A stretch of DNA of 64,000 bases from Streptomyces curacoi (lineage in GTDB: Bacteria > Actinomycetota > Actinomycetes > Streptomycetales > Streptomycetaceae), in contig NZ_KQ947989.1 of NCBI RefSeq assembly GCF_001513975.1, positions 124,001-188,000 of the forward strand. The letters are read 5' to 3'. The notes under the pieces were generated by a model, which saw only the letters and a list, made by a program, of their open reading frames with translations, was not told the DNA's origin and made no database searches. A program made the position numbers and the translations under genes. The first letter of the stretch is position 1, and every line of letters starts with the position of its first letter. Below are positions 53,029-61,420 of the stretch, piece by piece.

Positions 53029-55398
53029 TCAGTCCGGGAGCTCCAGCCGGGCGGTCTCCCCCGGCTGGACGCGCACCGCGCGGTCCGGCAGCCGTACGTC
53101 GATCGGGGACGCGTCGGAGGACGGTACGGCGATGTCCAGCTTGCCGCGCTCCAGGTGCAGCCGTACGCCCCAGTTCCCCTGGTAGCGCAGGGCGAACCCG
53201 TACGCGGACAGCTCCGGGAGCGGTACCGGGTCGAGCCACAGCGCGCCGCCGCGGGTCTCCAGGCCGGTCAGTCCGCGCTGGACCAGGTCGAGGGTGCCGG
53301 CCATCGCGCCCAGGTGGATGCCCTCGCCGGTGGTGCCGCCCTGTACGTCGGCGATGTCGCCCTGGAGGGCCTCCTGGCAGAACTTCCACGCCTCGGCGCG
53401 GCGGCACCGGGCCAGCACCCAGCCGTGGACCAGTCCGCTGAGGGTGGAGCCGTGGCTGGTGCGGTGCAGGTAGTAGTCGACGGTGCGCCGCCAGGTCTCC
53501 TCCTCCAGCCGCAGCCCCAGCCGGTGGAACAGGCCCTGCAGTTCGGCCGGTGAGAACAGGTAGCCGAGCATCAGGACGTCGGCCTGCTTGGAGGCCTGGT
53601 AGCGGTTGACGGTGTCGCCCTCCGCCTCCAGGATGCGGTCCAGGCGGCGGATGTCGCCGTAGCGCCTGCGGTAGCCGTCCCAGTCGAGTTCGGCGAGCTT
53701 GCCGTAGCCCTCGAACTGGCTGATGACGTCCTCGTGGAAGGGGACGTGCAGCGTGTGGGAGACCTCCTCCCAGAGTTCGCGTTCGCCGCCGTCGAGCCCG
53801 ATGCGCTCGACGAGTTCGCGGCGGCGGGGCTCGGGCAGCGTGTCCAGGAGCTCCAGTGCGCGGGTGAGCACCCAGGCGGCGGTGACGTTGGTGTACGCGT
53901 TGTCGTCCAGGCCCGGGACGTCGGCGTCCGGATACGCCTCGTGGTACTCGTCGGGGCCGACCACGCCCTTGATGCGGTGCCGGCCGAGACTCTCGTCGTA
54001 GACGGCCTTGTCCGCCCAGAAGCGGGCGATCTGCAGCAGCATCTCGGCGCCCTTGGTGTGCAGGAACTCCATGTCGCCGCTGGCCTCGCAGTACTGCCAC
54101 ACGTTGTAGGCGATGGCCGAGCCGACGTGGTGCTGGAGGTGGGAGTGGTCGGGCAGCCAGCGCCCCGAGCGCGGGTTGAGGTGGAGCTGCTGGGTCTCCT
54201 CGCGTCCGTCGCTGCCGCTCTGCCAGGGGTACATCGCGCCCAGGCGGCCGGCTCGGCGGGCCGCGGTGCAGGCCTGTTCCAGGCGCCGGTGGCGGTAGTG
54301 GAGGAGGGCTCGGGAGACCTCGGGGAGGTGCAGGTTGAGGTAGGGCAGGACGAACAGTTCGTCCCAGAAGACGTGGCCGCGGTAGGCCTCGCCGTGCAGT
54401 CCCCGCGCGGGCACGCCGACGTCCAGGTCGGCGGTGTGCGGGGACAGCGTCTGCAGGACGTGGAAGAGGTGCAGCCGCAGGATGCGGCCCGACTCCCCGG
54501 GGACGTCGAGCTCGGCCCGGCGCCAGAGCTGGTCCCAGGCGGTGAGGTGCGACCGGAGCAGGTCGTCGAAGCCGGGGACGCGGCCGGCCCGGTCGACGGC
54601 GGCGTGCAGCGGATCGCTGATCGCGGGGTCGCGGGAGGTGTGCAGGGCGACGATCTTGTCGACGGTGACGGTGCGGCCGGCGGCCAGGTCGAGGGTCACC
54701 TGCTGGACGGCGCACGGCAGCTCGTGGCGGACGGTGACGGGCGCCTCGGTGGTGAGCCGGGCCGCCATGCCGACTCGGATGTCGGAGGTGCGGGTACGGC
54801 AGCGCAGCCACACGGTGTCGGGGGCGGCGGTGCCGGTGTGCACATGGGTGAGGTGACGGCCGTCCAGGTCCCGGTAGCGGGGCACTCCGGCGTTGGTGAC
54901 CCCGCCGTCGAGGGCGGCCTCCACTTCGAGCGGCCCGGAGAATCCCTCGGCCGTGAACTCGGTGCGCAGGGCGGCCAGATGGGGGTCGGCCATGTGCACC
55001 AGCCGCCGCTGGCGTACGACCAGCACCCGGCCGCCGCCGAGGCCGTACCGTGTCCGGCGCTCCAGCAGCCCGGCGGACAGGTGCAGCAGCTGCCGGTGGT
55101 CGAGCACGGTCGCGTTGTCCGGGGTGAGCCAGTGCCCTTCCGGGAGGCGGAAACGCAGGGGCAGCCAGTTCGGGACGTTGACCAGGTCCTCGTTCTCGAC
55201 CTGTCGGCCCCCCACCTCGGAGGTGAGCCGGTTGTAGATGCCGGCCACATAGGTCCCGGGGTAGTGGATCTCGTCGGCCACGCACTCCGGCAGCGCTCCG
55301 CGGGTGGCGAAGTAGCCGTTGCCGAGGACGCACAGCGACTCCCGCAGGCGTTCGTCGGCGGGCTCGTAGCCCTCGTACTCCCAGCTCCAGCCCGTCAC
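53029..55398 (-). CDS. Glycoside hydrolase family 65 disaccharide phosphorylase
   Basis: A 789-residue GH65 enzyme from GTG 55396-55398 (GGGAGGAG upstream), overlapping the stop of the HAD gene by four bases. It has the N-terminal beta-sandwich (WEYEGYEPADERLRESL, VLGNGYFATRG), the catalytic (alpha/alpha)6 barrel with GHVFWDELFVLP and the acid Glu in VVGPDEYHEAY (about residue 480), and the C-terminal small domain. The phosphate-binding HGSTLSGLVHGW block supports a phosphorylase acting on maltose, trehalose, kojibiose or a related alpha-glucoside and releasing beta-glucose 1-phosphate. Confidence 0.92.
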   Translation of the reverse strand: MTGWSWEYEGYEPADERLRESLCVLGNGYFATRGALPECVADEIHYPGTYVAGIYNRLTSEVGGRQVENEDLVNVPNWLPLRFRLPEGHWLTPDNATVLDHRQLLHLSAGLLERRTRYGLGGGRVLVVRQRRLVHMADPHLAALRTEFTAEGFSGPLEVEAALDGGVTNAGVPRYRDLDGRHLTHVHTGTAAPDTVWLRCRTRTSDIRVGMAARLTTEAPVTVRHELPCAVQQVTLDLAAGRTVTVDKIVALHTSRDPAISDPLHAAVDRAGRVPGFDDLLRSHLTAWDQLWRRAELDVPGESGRILRLHLFHVLQTLSPHTADLDVGVPARGLHGEAYRGHVFWDELFVLPYLNLHLPEVSRALLHYRHRRLEQACTAARRAGRLGAMYPWQSGSDGREETQQLHLNPRSGRWLPDHSHLQHHVGSAIAYNVWQYCEASGDMEFLHTKGAEMLLQIARFWADKAVYDESLGRHRIKGVVGPDEYHEAYPDADVPGLDDNAYTNVTAAWVLTRALELLDTLPEPRRRELVERIGLDGGERELWEEVSHTLHVPFHEDVISQFEGYGKLAELDWDGYRRRYGDIRRLDRILEAEGDTVNRYQASKQADVLMLGYLFSPAELQGLFHRLGLRLEEETWRRTVDYYLHRTSHGSTLSGLVHGWVLARCRRAEAWKFCQEALQGDIADVQGGTTGEGIHLGAMAGTLDLVQRGLTGLETRGGALWLDPVPLPELSAYGFALRYQGNWGVRLHLERGKLDIAVPSSDASPIDVRLPDRAVRVQPGETARLELPD

Positions 55399-56174
55399 TT
55401 CGGTGCTCCTCCCGAGCAGAGTTCCGCGAGGTCGTGTACGACGATGTCGGCGCCGTGCCGCAGCAGCCGCGCCCCGGTGTCCGCGCCCGCGGCCCGGTCC
55501 ACGCCGACCACCAGGGCGAATCCACCGCGCCGGCCCGCCGCCACGCCCGCCAGGGCGTCCTCGACGACGGCGGCACGGTCGGCGGGGGCACCGAGCCGGC
55601 GGACCGCCTCCAGGAACAGGTCGGGCTCCGGTTTGCCCGCGAGGCCCAGCCGGGCCGCCTCTGCGCCGTCCACGAGGACGTCGAACAGATCCAGTACCCC
55701 GGCCCGGCTCAGCAGCTCGCCCGCGTGCCGGGACGCGGAGGCGGCGGCGCGGGGCACTCCGGCGTCGCGCAGCGCCCGCACCAGCCGTACGGTCCCCGGA
55801 TAGGCGTCGACGCCGTGCTCGCGCAGCCGCTCGGTGAAGAGGCGTTCCTTGTCCGCCGCGACGGCTCGCACCGTGTCCGGCGAGGCCTCGATGCCGCGTG
55901 CGGCGAGGAAGGCCGCGGCGCCGTCGAGGCGGGACCTGCCGTCCACGTGGCGCAGATACTCCTCGTGCTCGTCGAAGGGGCGGCGCATGTCGGGGTCCGC
56001 GGGCGGGTGGGCGCGCAGGAAGGCGTCGAAGGCCGTCTTCCAGGCGGCGGCGTGCACCCGGGCCGAGTCGGTGATCACTCCGTCGGTGTCGAACACGACG
56101 GCGTGTACGTCCCGCAGGACCGGGGCGAGCGTGGCGGGGGCCGTCTCCGGGCCGGCCGGGCGGCGCATGATCAT
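55395..56174 (-). CDS. HAD hydrolase, beta-phosphoglucomutase-like
   Basis: A 259-residue HAD-superfamily protein whose ATG (56172-56174) overlaps the stop of Usp 4 (ATGA); a second in-frame ATG lies at 56166-56168. Motif I is AVVFDTDGVITDSARVHAAAW, with the nucleophile and acid/base Asp in DxD. Motif III is KPEPDLFLEAV and motif IV VVEDALAGV. A helical cap lies between I and II. Pairing with a GH65 phosphorylase strongly suggests beta-glucose 1-phosphate to glucose 6-phosphate conversion. Confidence 0.9.
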   Translation of the reverse strand: MIMRRPAGPETAPATLAPVLRDVHAVVFDTDGVITDSARVHAAAWKTAFDAFLRAHPPADPDMRRPFDEHEEYLRHVDGRSRLDGAAAFLAARGIEASPDTVRAVAADKERLFTERLREHGVDAYPGTVRLVRALRDAGVPRAAASASRHAGELLSRAGVLDLFDVLVDGAEAARLGLAGKPEPDLFLEAVRRLGAPADRAAVVEDALAGVAAGRRGGFALVVGVDRAAGADTGARLLRHGADIVVHDLAELCSGGAPK

Positions 56175-57046
56175 GCCCGCTGCGGTACGACGGCGACCGG
56201 GCAGTCCGCCTGGTGCAGCAGCGTGTGCGCCACCCGGCCGAGGTGGTGGCCGGCGTGGCCATGCCGCAGCCGGGCGCCGATGATCAGCAGATCCGCGGCG
56301 GCCGACCGGGCGACCAGCACCTTGCCGGCGGACCCCTCGACGGTGACCCGGCGCAGCCGGACGGAGGGGTGGTCCGTCGCCGCGTCGTGCAGCGCGGCGT
56401 CGAGTTCCTCGGACGCCCGCTGATGGTGGTGATGCTCCGGGCTCCCGGTGAGCAGGGGGTGGGGGACGGTGTCGCGTGCGGGGCGGCGCCACGCGCGTAC
56501 GGCGTCCAGGGTGCATCCGCGCACTTCTGCCTCACGGAACGCGAACCGCACGGCTTCCTCACCTCCGCTCGACGGATCTCCCGCGCCCAGCACGATCCGC
56601 TCATGGGTACCCGCGAGGCCCGCCTTGTCACCTCGGACCACGACGACCGGGCAGTGGGCACGGCCCGCGACTGCCAGCGAGACCGAGCCCAGCAGCAGGC
56701 CGGCCAGTTCACCGCGGCCGCGGGATCCGGTCACGACGGCGAAGGCGTGGTGGCTTTCCCGCAGCAGCGCGGGCACCGCGCCGTCGGGCACCACCTCGGC
56801 GGAGACCTTCACATCGGGGTCACCGCGCCGGGCGCGTTCCGTGGCGGTGCCCAGGATGTGTTCGGCCACCGCCCGCTCGGACGGTTCCTCGTCGGCGGCC
56901 GGGCCCGCGCCTTCGTACCGTTCCCACAGGGAGGCGTACACCAGCCGCAGGGGCAGTCCGTGCCGGGCCGCCTCGGCCACGGCCCAGTCGACCGCCTGGC
57001 GGCTCGGTTCCGACCCGTCGACGCCCACGACCAGGGGCAGCTCCAT
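56171..57046 (-). CDS. Tandem universal stress protein (Usp) 4
   Basis: A 291-residue tandem Usp from ATG 57044-57046 after GGCGGTGGG. The first domain (VVGVDGSEPSRQAVDW) has an intact ATP loop GSRGRGELAGLLLGSVS. The second loop reads GARLRHGHAGHHLGRVA and is degenerate. It leads an operon in which its stop overlaps the start of the beta-phosphoglucomutase-like gene, whose stop in turn overlaps the start of GH65. The stress protein is thus made in proportion to the sugar enzymes. Confidence 0.9.
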   Translation of the reverse strand: MELPLVVGVDGSEPSRQAVDWAVAEAARHGLPLRLVYASLWERYEGAGPAADEEPSERAVAEHILGTATERARRGDPDVKVSAEVVPDGAVPALLRESHHAFAVVTGSRGRGELAGLLLGSVSLAVAGRAHCPVVVVRGDKAGLAGTHERIVLGAGDPSSGGEEAVRFAFREAEVRGCTLDAVRAWRRPARDTVPHPLLTGSPEHHHHQRASEELDAALHDAATDHPSVRLRRVTVEGSAGKVLVARSAAADLLIIGARLRHGHAGHHLGRVAHTLLHQADCPVAVVPQRA

Positions 57047-57734
57047 GGCACCCACCGCCTCTCGACCGGCCGCAGCGTGGTGCGGCGTGGGGTCCCCCTC
57101 CACCGTCGCACGCGCGGCCGAGCCGTAGTAGGGGTGAGTCGGCCGCCCGGGGCCCTCGGACCCGAACGCGGGCAGCGCGGTGCACCACCGCAGCCGGCTC
57201 GCCCCCGCTGGAGCGAGGGAGACCCTCGTGGCCAACTCCGGAACGGCGGGCGGCACATGAGCCACCCGGGCCGATCGTGGGGCCGGAGCGGCCCTGCCCT
57301 GACGGCGCCGGGCCTCCTTCGCGGCCGGTCGATCGGCCCTGGTGGTTTCCCGGCTCCTGTGGTGTGCTTGAGATGACGGGAAGGACCCGACTCCAGACGC
57401 GGAGAAGCGGCTCCGGGCCGCGCACCGCGCAATCAGGATCCGCGAGAAGCGGATGGGTCCTTTCCGCCCCGTCTCTGCCGAGCCCTGGTCCCGGCGCCGC
57501 CACGCACTGAGCGTCCCCGCCGGGCCGCGGTGGCCGCGGTGACAGCCGCCCGGGTGAGCCGTCCCGCCGGTTCTGCCCCGGTTCGAACTGGCCCGACTGG
57601 TCTCGACGTTCCGCGCGCCAGTGCCTCGTACTCCATCCCACGCCCTCGTCACCGCAGCCTGCGGCCCGGCCCCCCGGGAGCCCTCCCCCTGGCAGGCCGC
57701 CGACGCACGCACCCGCCGGATGTTGCCTCTGCGG
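57047..57734. other. Long non-coding leader region upstream of Usp 4
   Basis: About 690 bp without a supportable gene. It contains two GC-rich inverted repeats: GGGCCG-GAG-CGGCCC at 57280-57294 and GGCCG-GTCGAT-CGGCC at 57323-57338. They lie about 235-290 bp upstream of the Usp 4 start and could be operators of that operon. Open frames here lack ribosome-binding sites and recognisable domains. A small RNA cannot be excluded. Confidence 0.5.
57280..57294. promoter_or_regulatory. GC-rich perfect inverted repeat (GGGCCG/CGGCCC)
   Basis: Six-base perfect arms around GAG, within the upstream region of the Usp 4 operon. The form is similar to the GC-rich sites described for DevR/OsdR-type dormancy regulators, but identity cannot be shown without the regulator. 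Confidence 0.4.
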
Positions 57735-57756
57735 CAAATACCCCCAGGGGTATTTG
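57735..57756. promoter_or_regulatory. CstR/CsoR-type operator 1 (sqr promoter)
   Basis: A 22-bp site with perfect 10-bp arms: CAAATACCCC and GGGGTATTTG around a CA centre. This is the CCCC/GGGG half-site form of CsoR/CstR repressors. It overlaps the left end of the predicted -35 hexamer. Confidence 0.9.
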
Positions 57757-57783
57757 ACGGGTGTCGCTGAGCCGCCGTACTCT
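57754..57783 (+). promoter_or_regulatory. Predicted sigma70-type promoter of sqr
   Basis: TTGACG at 57754-57759 and TACTCT at 57778-57783 are separated by 18 bp. Transcription would begin near 57790, between operators 1 and 2. Confidence 0.6.
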
Positions 57784-57792
57784 CCCCGCAGG

Positions 57793-57810
57793 AAACCCCC
57801 CGGGGTATTT
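57793..57810. promoter_or_regulatory. CstR/CsoR-type operator 2 (sqr leader)
   Basis: AAACCCCCCGGGGTATTT matches the operator on one side fully and deviates at two symmetric positions on the other. It lies at the predicted transcription start and one base before the AGGAGG region of sqr. Confidence 0.75.
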
Positions 57811-57824
57811 GAGGAGGCAACGAA

Positions 57825-59174
57825 GTGGCTCGCGAAGCGCCACCGGAGGCGTTCGCCGCGGCGACCGGCTCCCGCGAGCCCGCAGCCCGACCCCGGCCGC
57901 GCACCGCACCCGTATCGAGGTCACAGCTGGGAAGGAGTTCCGCCTTGGCCGCCACCCCCTCACCCACCGACGAACCGATATCCGGCCGTCACCGCGTCGC
58001 CGTCGTCGGCGGCGGCAGCGCCGGCATCAGCGTCGCCGCCCGCCTGCGCCGAGCCGGCGTCACCGACATCACCCTCGTCGAACCGTCCGACGCCCACTGG
58101 TACCAGCCGCTGTGGACCCTGGTCGGTGGCGGCCAGGCACCCCTGCGGGCCTCCCGCCGCCCGGAAGGGGCGGTCATCCCGGACGGGGTGCGCTGGATCC
58201 GCCGACGCGCGGTGGCCGTCGATCCCGACACCCGTACGGTCACCCTCTCCGGTGGCGCCGAACTCGCCTACGAGTACCTGGTCATGGCCCCCGGACTGCA
58301 GCTGGACTGGCGCGGCGTGCCGGGCCTGTCCGAGGCGGTCGGGCATGACCGGGTGAGCAGCAACTACGCACCCGAGTACGCCCCGCGCACCTGGGAGCTG
58401 ATCAAGCAGATGCGGTCGGGCACGGCCGTCTTCACCCATCCGGCGACCCCGCTGAAGTGCGGCGGCGCCCCGCAGAAGATCGCCTATCTGGCCGCCGACC
58501 ACTGGCGCAGACAGCGGGTGCTCGACGACATCCGGATCATCCTGGTCATCCCCGATCCGGCGCTGTTCAAGGTGCCCGCCTGGTCGCGGGTCCTGGAGCG
58601 GGTCGCGGCCCGGTACGGCATCGAGGTGCGGCTGCGCTCCGAGGTGACCGCCGTCGACGGCGACTGCCGCGAACTCGTCATCACCGACCACACCGACGGC
58701 ACCAAGGAGACCGTCGGCTACGACTTCCTGCACGCCGTGCCGCCGCAGAGCGCGCCCGACTGGGTCAAGGGCGGCCCACTCGCCGACCCGGCCAGCCCCC
58801 AGGGGTTCGTCGCCGCCGACAAGCACACCCTGCAACACCCGCACCACGGCAATGTCTTCGCCCTCGGCGACGTGGCGAACCTTCCCACGTCCAAGACCGG
58901 GGCCGCCGTGCGCAAACAGGCGCCGGTGGTGGCCGCCAACCTGCTCGCGGCGATGCGGGGCAGGACCCCGACCCACCGGTACGACGGCTACACCTCCTGC
59001 CCGCTGGTGACCGCCCGCGACCGGATGCTGCTCGCGGAGTTCGACTACGACCTGCGGCCCGCGCCCACGTTCCCGCTGATCGACACATTCAAGGAACGCC
59101 GCGACATGTGGCTGTTCAAGCGGTACGGGCTGCCGCTCGTGTACTGGCACGGCATGCTCACCGGCCGCCTCTGA
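57825..59174 (+). CDS. sqr: Sulfide:quinone oxidoreductase (type II-like)
   Basis: A 449-residue FAD enzyme from GTG 57825, seven bases after AGGAGG. A second in-frame start (TTG 57945, with AAGGAG upstream) would remove 40 low-complexity residues. The dinucleotide fold is RVAVVGGGSAGISVAARL. Redox-active Cys are Cys212 in PLKCGGAPQKIAYL and Cys392 in GYTSCPLVT, the two-Cys pattern of type II/mitochondrial-like SQR. NVFALGDVANLPTSKTGAAV is the second FAD block. It oxidises H2S to sulfane sulfur and passes electrons to menaquinone. First gene of the persulfide regulon, in its own unit. Confidence 0.9.
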   Translation: MAREAPPEAFAAATGSREPAARPRPRTAPVSRSQLGRSSALAATPSPTDEPISGRHRVAVVGGGSAGISVAARLRRAGVTDITLVEPSDAHWYQPLWTLVGGGQAPLRASRRPEGAVIPDGVRWIRRRAVAVDPDTRTVTLSGGAELAYEYLVMAPGLQLDWRGVPGLSEAVGHDRVSSNYAPEYAPRTWELIKQMRSGTAVFTHPATPLKCGGAPQKIAYLAADHWRRQRVLDDIRIILVIPDPALFKVPAWSRVLERVAARYGIEVRLRSEVTAVDGDCRELVITDHTDGTKETVGYDFLHAVPPQSAPDWVKGGPLADPASPQGFVAADKHTLQHPHHGNVFALGDVANLPTSKTGAAVRKQAPVVAANLLAAMRGRTPTHRYDGYTSCPLVTARDRMLLAEFDYDLRPAPTFPLIDTFKERRDMWLFKRYGLPLVYWHGMLTGRL

Positions 59175-59263
59175 CCGGCCCTTCGACCGGCCGGCCCAGG
59201 ACCTCCCCCGACCCGGGCCGGCCACCCTCCCGTCCGCACCCAGGGCGGACTCGAAGCCTTTAT

Positions 59264-59279
59264 ATACCCCCGGGGGTAT
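59264..59279. promoter_or_regulatory. CstR/CsoR-type operator 3
   Basis: ATACCCCCGGGGGTAT is a perfect 16-bp palindrome, 56 bp before the start of the CstB-like gene. It marks a separate promoter for the dioxygenase-rhodanese-exporter operon. Confidence 0.9.
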
Positions 59280-59335
59280 GAGCATCAGGGGTCGGGCATC
59301 AGGCCGACCCTTGCGACCTGGAGGTCACCCCGACC

Positions 59336-60757
59336 ATGTTCTTCGCCCAGTACTACCTCGACTGCCTCTCCCAGGCGTCGTACATGATCGCCGACGAGAC
59401 CACCGGCAAGGCGGTCGTCGTCGACCCGCGCCGCGACGTCTCCGACTACCTCACCGACGCACAGACCCACGGTTTCACCGTCGAGGCCGTCCTCAACACC
59501 CACTTCCACGCCGATTTCGTCGCCGGGCACCTGGAGTTGGCCGACCGCACCGGCGCGTGGATCGGCTACGGCCGGCGCGCCGAGGCCGAGTACCCCATCC
59601 GCAGGCTGGCCGACGGCGAGCGGATCAGCCTCGGCGACGTCACGCTGCGGATCCTCGAAACCCCCGGCCACACCCCGGAGTCGATCAGCGTCCTGGTGTA
59701 CGAACACGCCGCCGACACCGTCCCCTACGGCGTCCTCACGGGCGACGCACTGTTCGTCGGCGACGTGGGCCGGCCCGATCTGCTGGCCTCGGTCGGTGCC
59801 ACGGCCGACGAACTCGGCCGGATGCTGTACGACAGCGTCCAGAACAAGCTGATGGCCCTGCCCGACGCCGTCCGCGTCTTCCCCGCGCACGGCGCCGGTT
59901 CCGCGTGCGGCAAGAACCTCTCCACCCAGCGGCAGTCCACCATCGGCGAGCAGCGCGCCACCAACTACGCCTGCCGGCCCATGAGCGAGGAGCGGTTCGT
60001 CGAGCTGGTGATCGCCGGGCAGCCCGCCGCACCCGCCTACTTCGGCTACGACGCCGTCCTCAACCGCAAGGAGCACGGCCTGTTCGACACGGCCGACGCA
60101 CCCCGGCCGCTGTCCGCCGAGGAATTCCTGCGGCGCCGGGCGGCCGGGGCGGTCGTCGTCGACGCCCGCTCCCCGCAGGACTTCGCCGCCGGGCACCTGG
60201 CGGGCTCGGTCAACGTGCCCGCCGACGGGCGCTTCGCCGAGCAGGCCGGCATGGTGGTCGCCCCGGACGACGAGATCGTCGTCATCGCACCGCGGGGCCG
60301 GGAGGAGGAGATCGTCACCCGGCTCGCCCGGATCGGCTTCGACAAGGTCGGCGGCCATCTGCACGAACCCGAGCGCGCCTTTCCCGCCCTCGCGGACGAG
60401 ATACGGCAGGCCGGCCGTGTGACGGCGGACGAGTTGCGTCGGCTGCTGGCCGGTGACGACGCGCCGCTGGTGCTGGACGTGCGCAACCCCGCCGAGCGCG
60501 AAGAGGGCTTCATCGAGAGCTCGTTGCACATCCCGCTGGCCGAACTGGCCCGCCGTACGCACGAGATCCCGGCCGGCCGGCCGCTGGTGGTGCACTGCGC
60601 GGGCGGCCACCGCTCCTCCATCGCCGCCAGTCTGCTGCGGCACCGGGGCCGCACCGACGTCTCCGACCTGCTCGGCGGCTTCGGCGCCTGGCTCACCCAC
60701 CCCTCCCCCACGCTCGGCGGCGCCGGCGCGGTGGGAGCCCCGTCGGCCGACGCCTGA
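59336..60757 (+). CDS. cstB: Persulfide dioxygenase-rhodanese fusion (CstB-like)
   Basis: A 473-residue protein from ATG 59336. Residues 1-250 are a metallo-beta-lactamase/ETHE1-type persulfide dioxygenase (NTHFHADFVAGHL, ETPGHTPESISVLVY, GDALFVGDVGRPDL, PAHGAGSACGKNL). Residues about 260-350 are an inactive rhodanese-like domain whose active-site loop reads APRGREEE. Residues about 365-460 are an active rhodanese with Cys421 in HCAGGHRSS. This order matches CstB of the S. aureus cst operon, which converts persulfides to thiosulfate. It heads an operon with the membrane rhodanese and exporter. Confidence 0.92.
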   Translation: MFFAQYYLDCLSQASYMIADETTGKAVVVDPRRDVSDYLTDAQTHGFTVEAVLNTHFHADFVAGHLELADRTGAWIGYGRRAEAEYPIRRLADGERISLGDVTLRILETPGHTPESISVLVYEHAADTVPYGVLTGDALFVGDVGRPDLLASVGATADELGRMLYDSVQNKLMALPDAVRVFPAHGAGSACGKNLSTQRQSTIGEQRATNYACRPMSEERFVELVIAGQPAAPAYFGYDAVLNRKEHGLFDTADAPRPLSAEEFLRRRAAGAVVVDARSPQDFAAGHLAGSVNVPADGRFAEQAGMVVAPDDEIVVIAPRGREEEIVTRLARIGFDKVGGHLHEPERAFPALADEIRQAGRVTADELRRLLAGDDAPLVLDVRNPAEREEGFIESSLHIPLAELARRTHEIPAGRPLVVHCAGGHRSSIAASLLRHRGRTDVSDLLGGFGAWLTHPSPTLGGAGAVGAPSADA

Positions 60758-60835
60758 CGCACCGCACTCCGGGCGGCGGCCCCGAGGCACCGGCCGCCGC
60801 CCGGCCCGGCCACTTCGACGACAGCGAGGAACCCC

Positions 60836-61420
60836 ATGACCACCCATGCCCACAACACCCCACGGCTCGACCCCGCCGCGCTGCGCGACCTGCTCCAGGG
60901 CGGGCCCGGCCCACGCCTGCTGGACGTGCGCACGCCCGGCGAGTTCCACACCGCCCACATCCCCGGCTCCTGCAACGTCCCCCTCGACACCCTGCGCGAA
61001 CACCGCGCCGAACTGCTGCGGCACCTCGACCAGGACGCCGTCCTCATCTGCCGCTCCGGCACCCGCGCCGCCCAGGCCGAACAGGCCCTCGCCGAAGCCG
61101 GGCTGCCCGGCCTGCGCGTTCTCGCCGGCGGGGTGACGGCATGGGAGGCCGCCGGAGGTCCGCTCACGCGCGGCCCGGAACGCTGGGCCCTGGAGCGCCA
61201 GGTCCGCCTTGTCGCCGGCACCCTGGTGCTGGTGACGGGCGTCGCCGGTCTCGCCCTGCCCGGCCTGCACCTGATCGGCACGGCCGTCGGCGCCGGGCTG
61301 ACCGTCGCCGCGCTCACGAACACCTGCGCGATGGGCGTACTGCTGTCGAAGCTGCCCTACAACCGCGGCCCGCGCACCGGCCTCGACACCGTCGTCGCCG
61401 CGCTGCGGGGCCCGTCGTGA
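60836..61420 (+). CDS. Membrane rhodanese with DUF2892 domain
   Basis: A 194-residue protein from ATG 60836. The rhodanese domain (about 8-110) has LLDVRTPGEFHTAHIPGS and the catalytic Cys72 in LICRSGTRAAQAEQAL. Two hydrophobic helices (about 125-165; LVAGTLVLVTGVAGLALPGL and a second) form a DUF2892 membrane anchor that follows rhodaneses in other cst-like operons. It probably carries sulfane sulfur between partners at the membrane. Its stop overlaps the start of the exporter gene. Confidence 0.92.
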   Translation: MTTHAHNTPRLDPAALRDLLQGGPGPRLLDVRTPGEFHTAHIPGSCNVPLDTLREHRAELLRHLDQDAVLICRSGTRAAQAEQALAEAGLPGLRVLAGGVTAWEAAGGPLTRGPERWALERQVRLVAGTLVLVTGVAGLALPGLHLIGTAVGAGLTVAALTNTCAMGVLLSKLPYNRGPRTGLDTVVAALRGPS

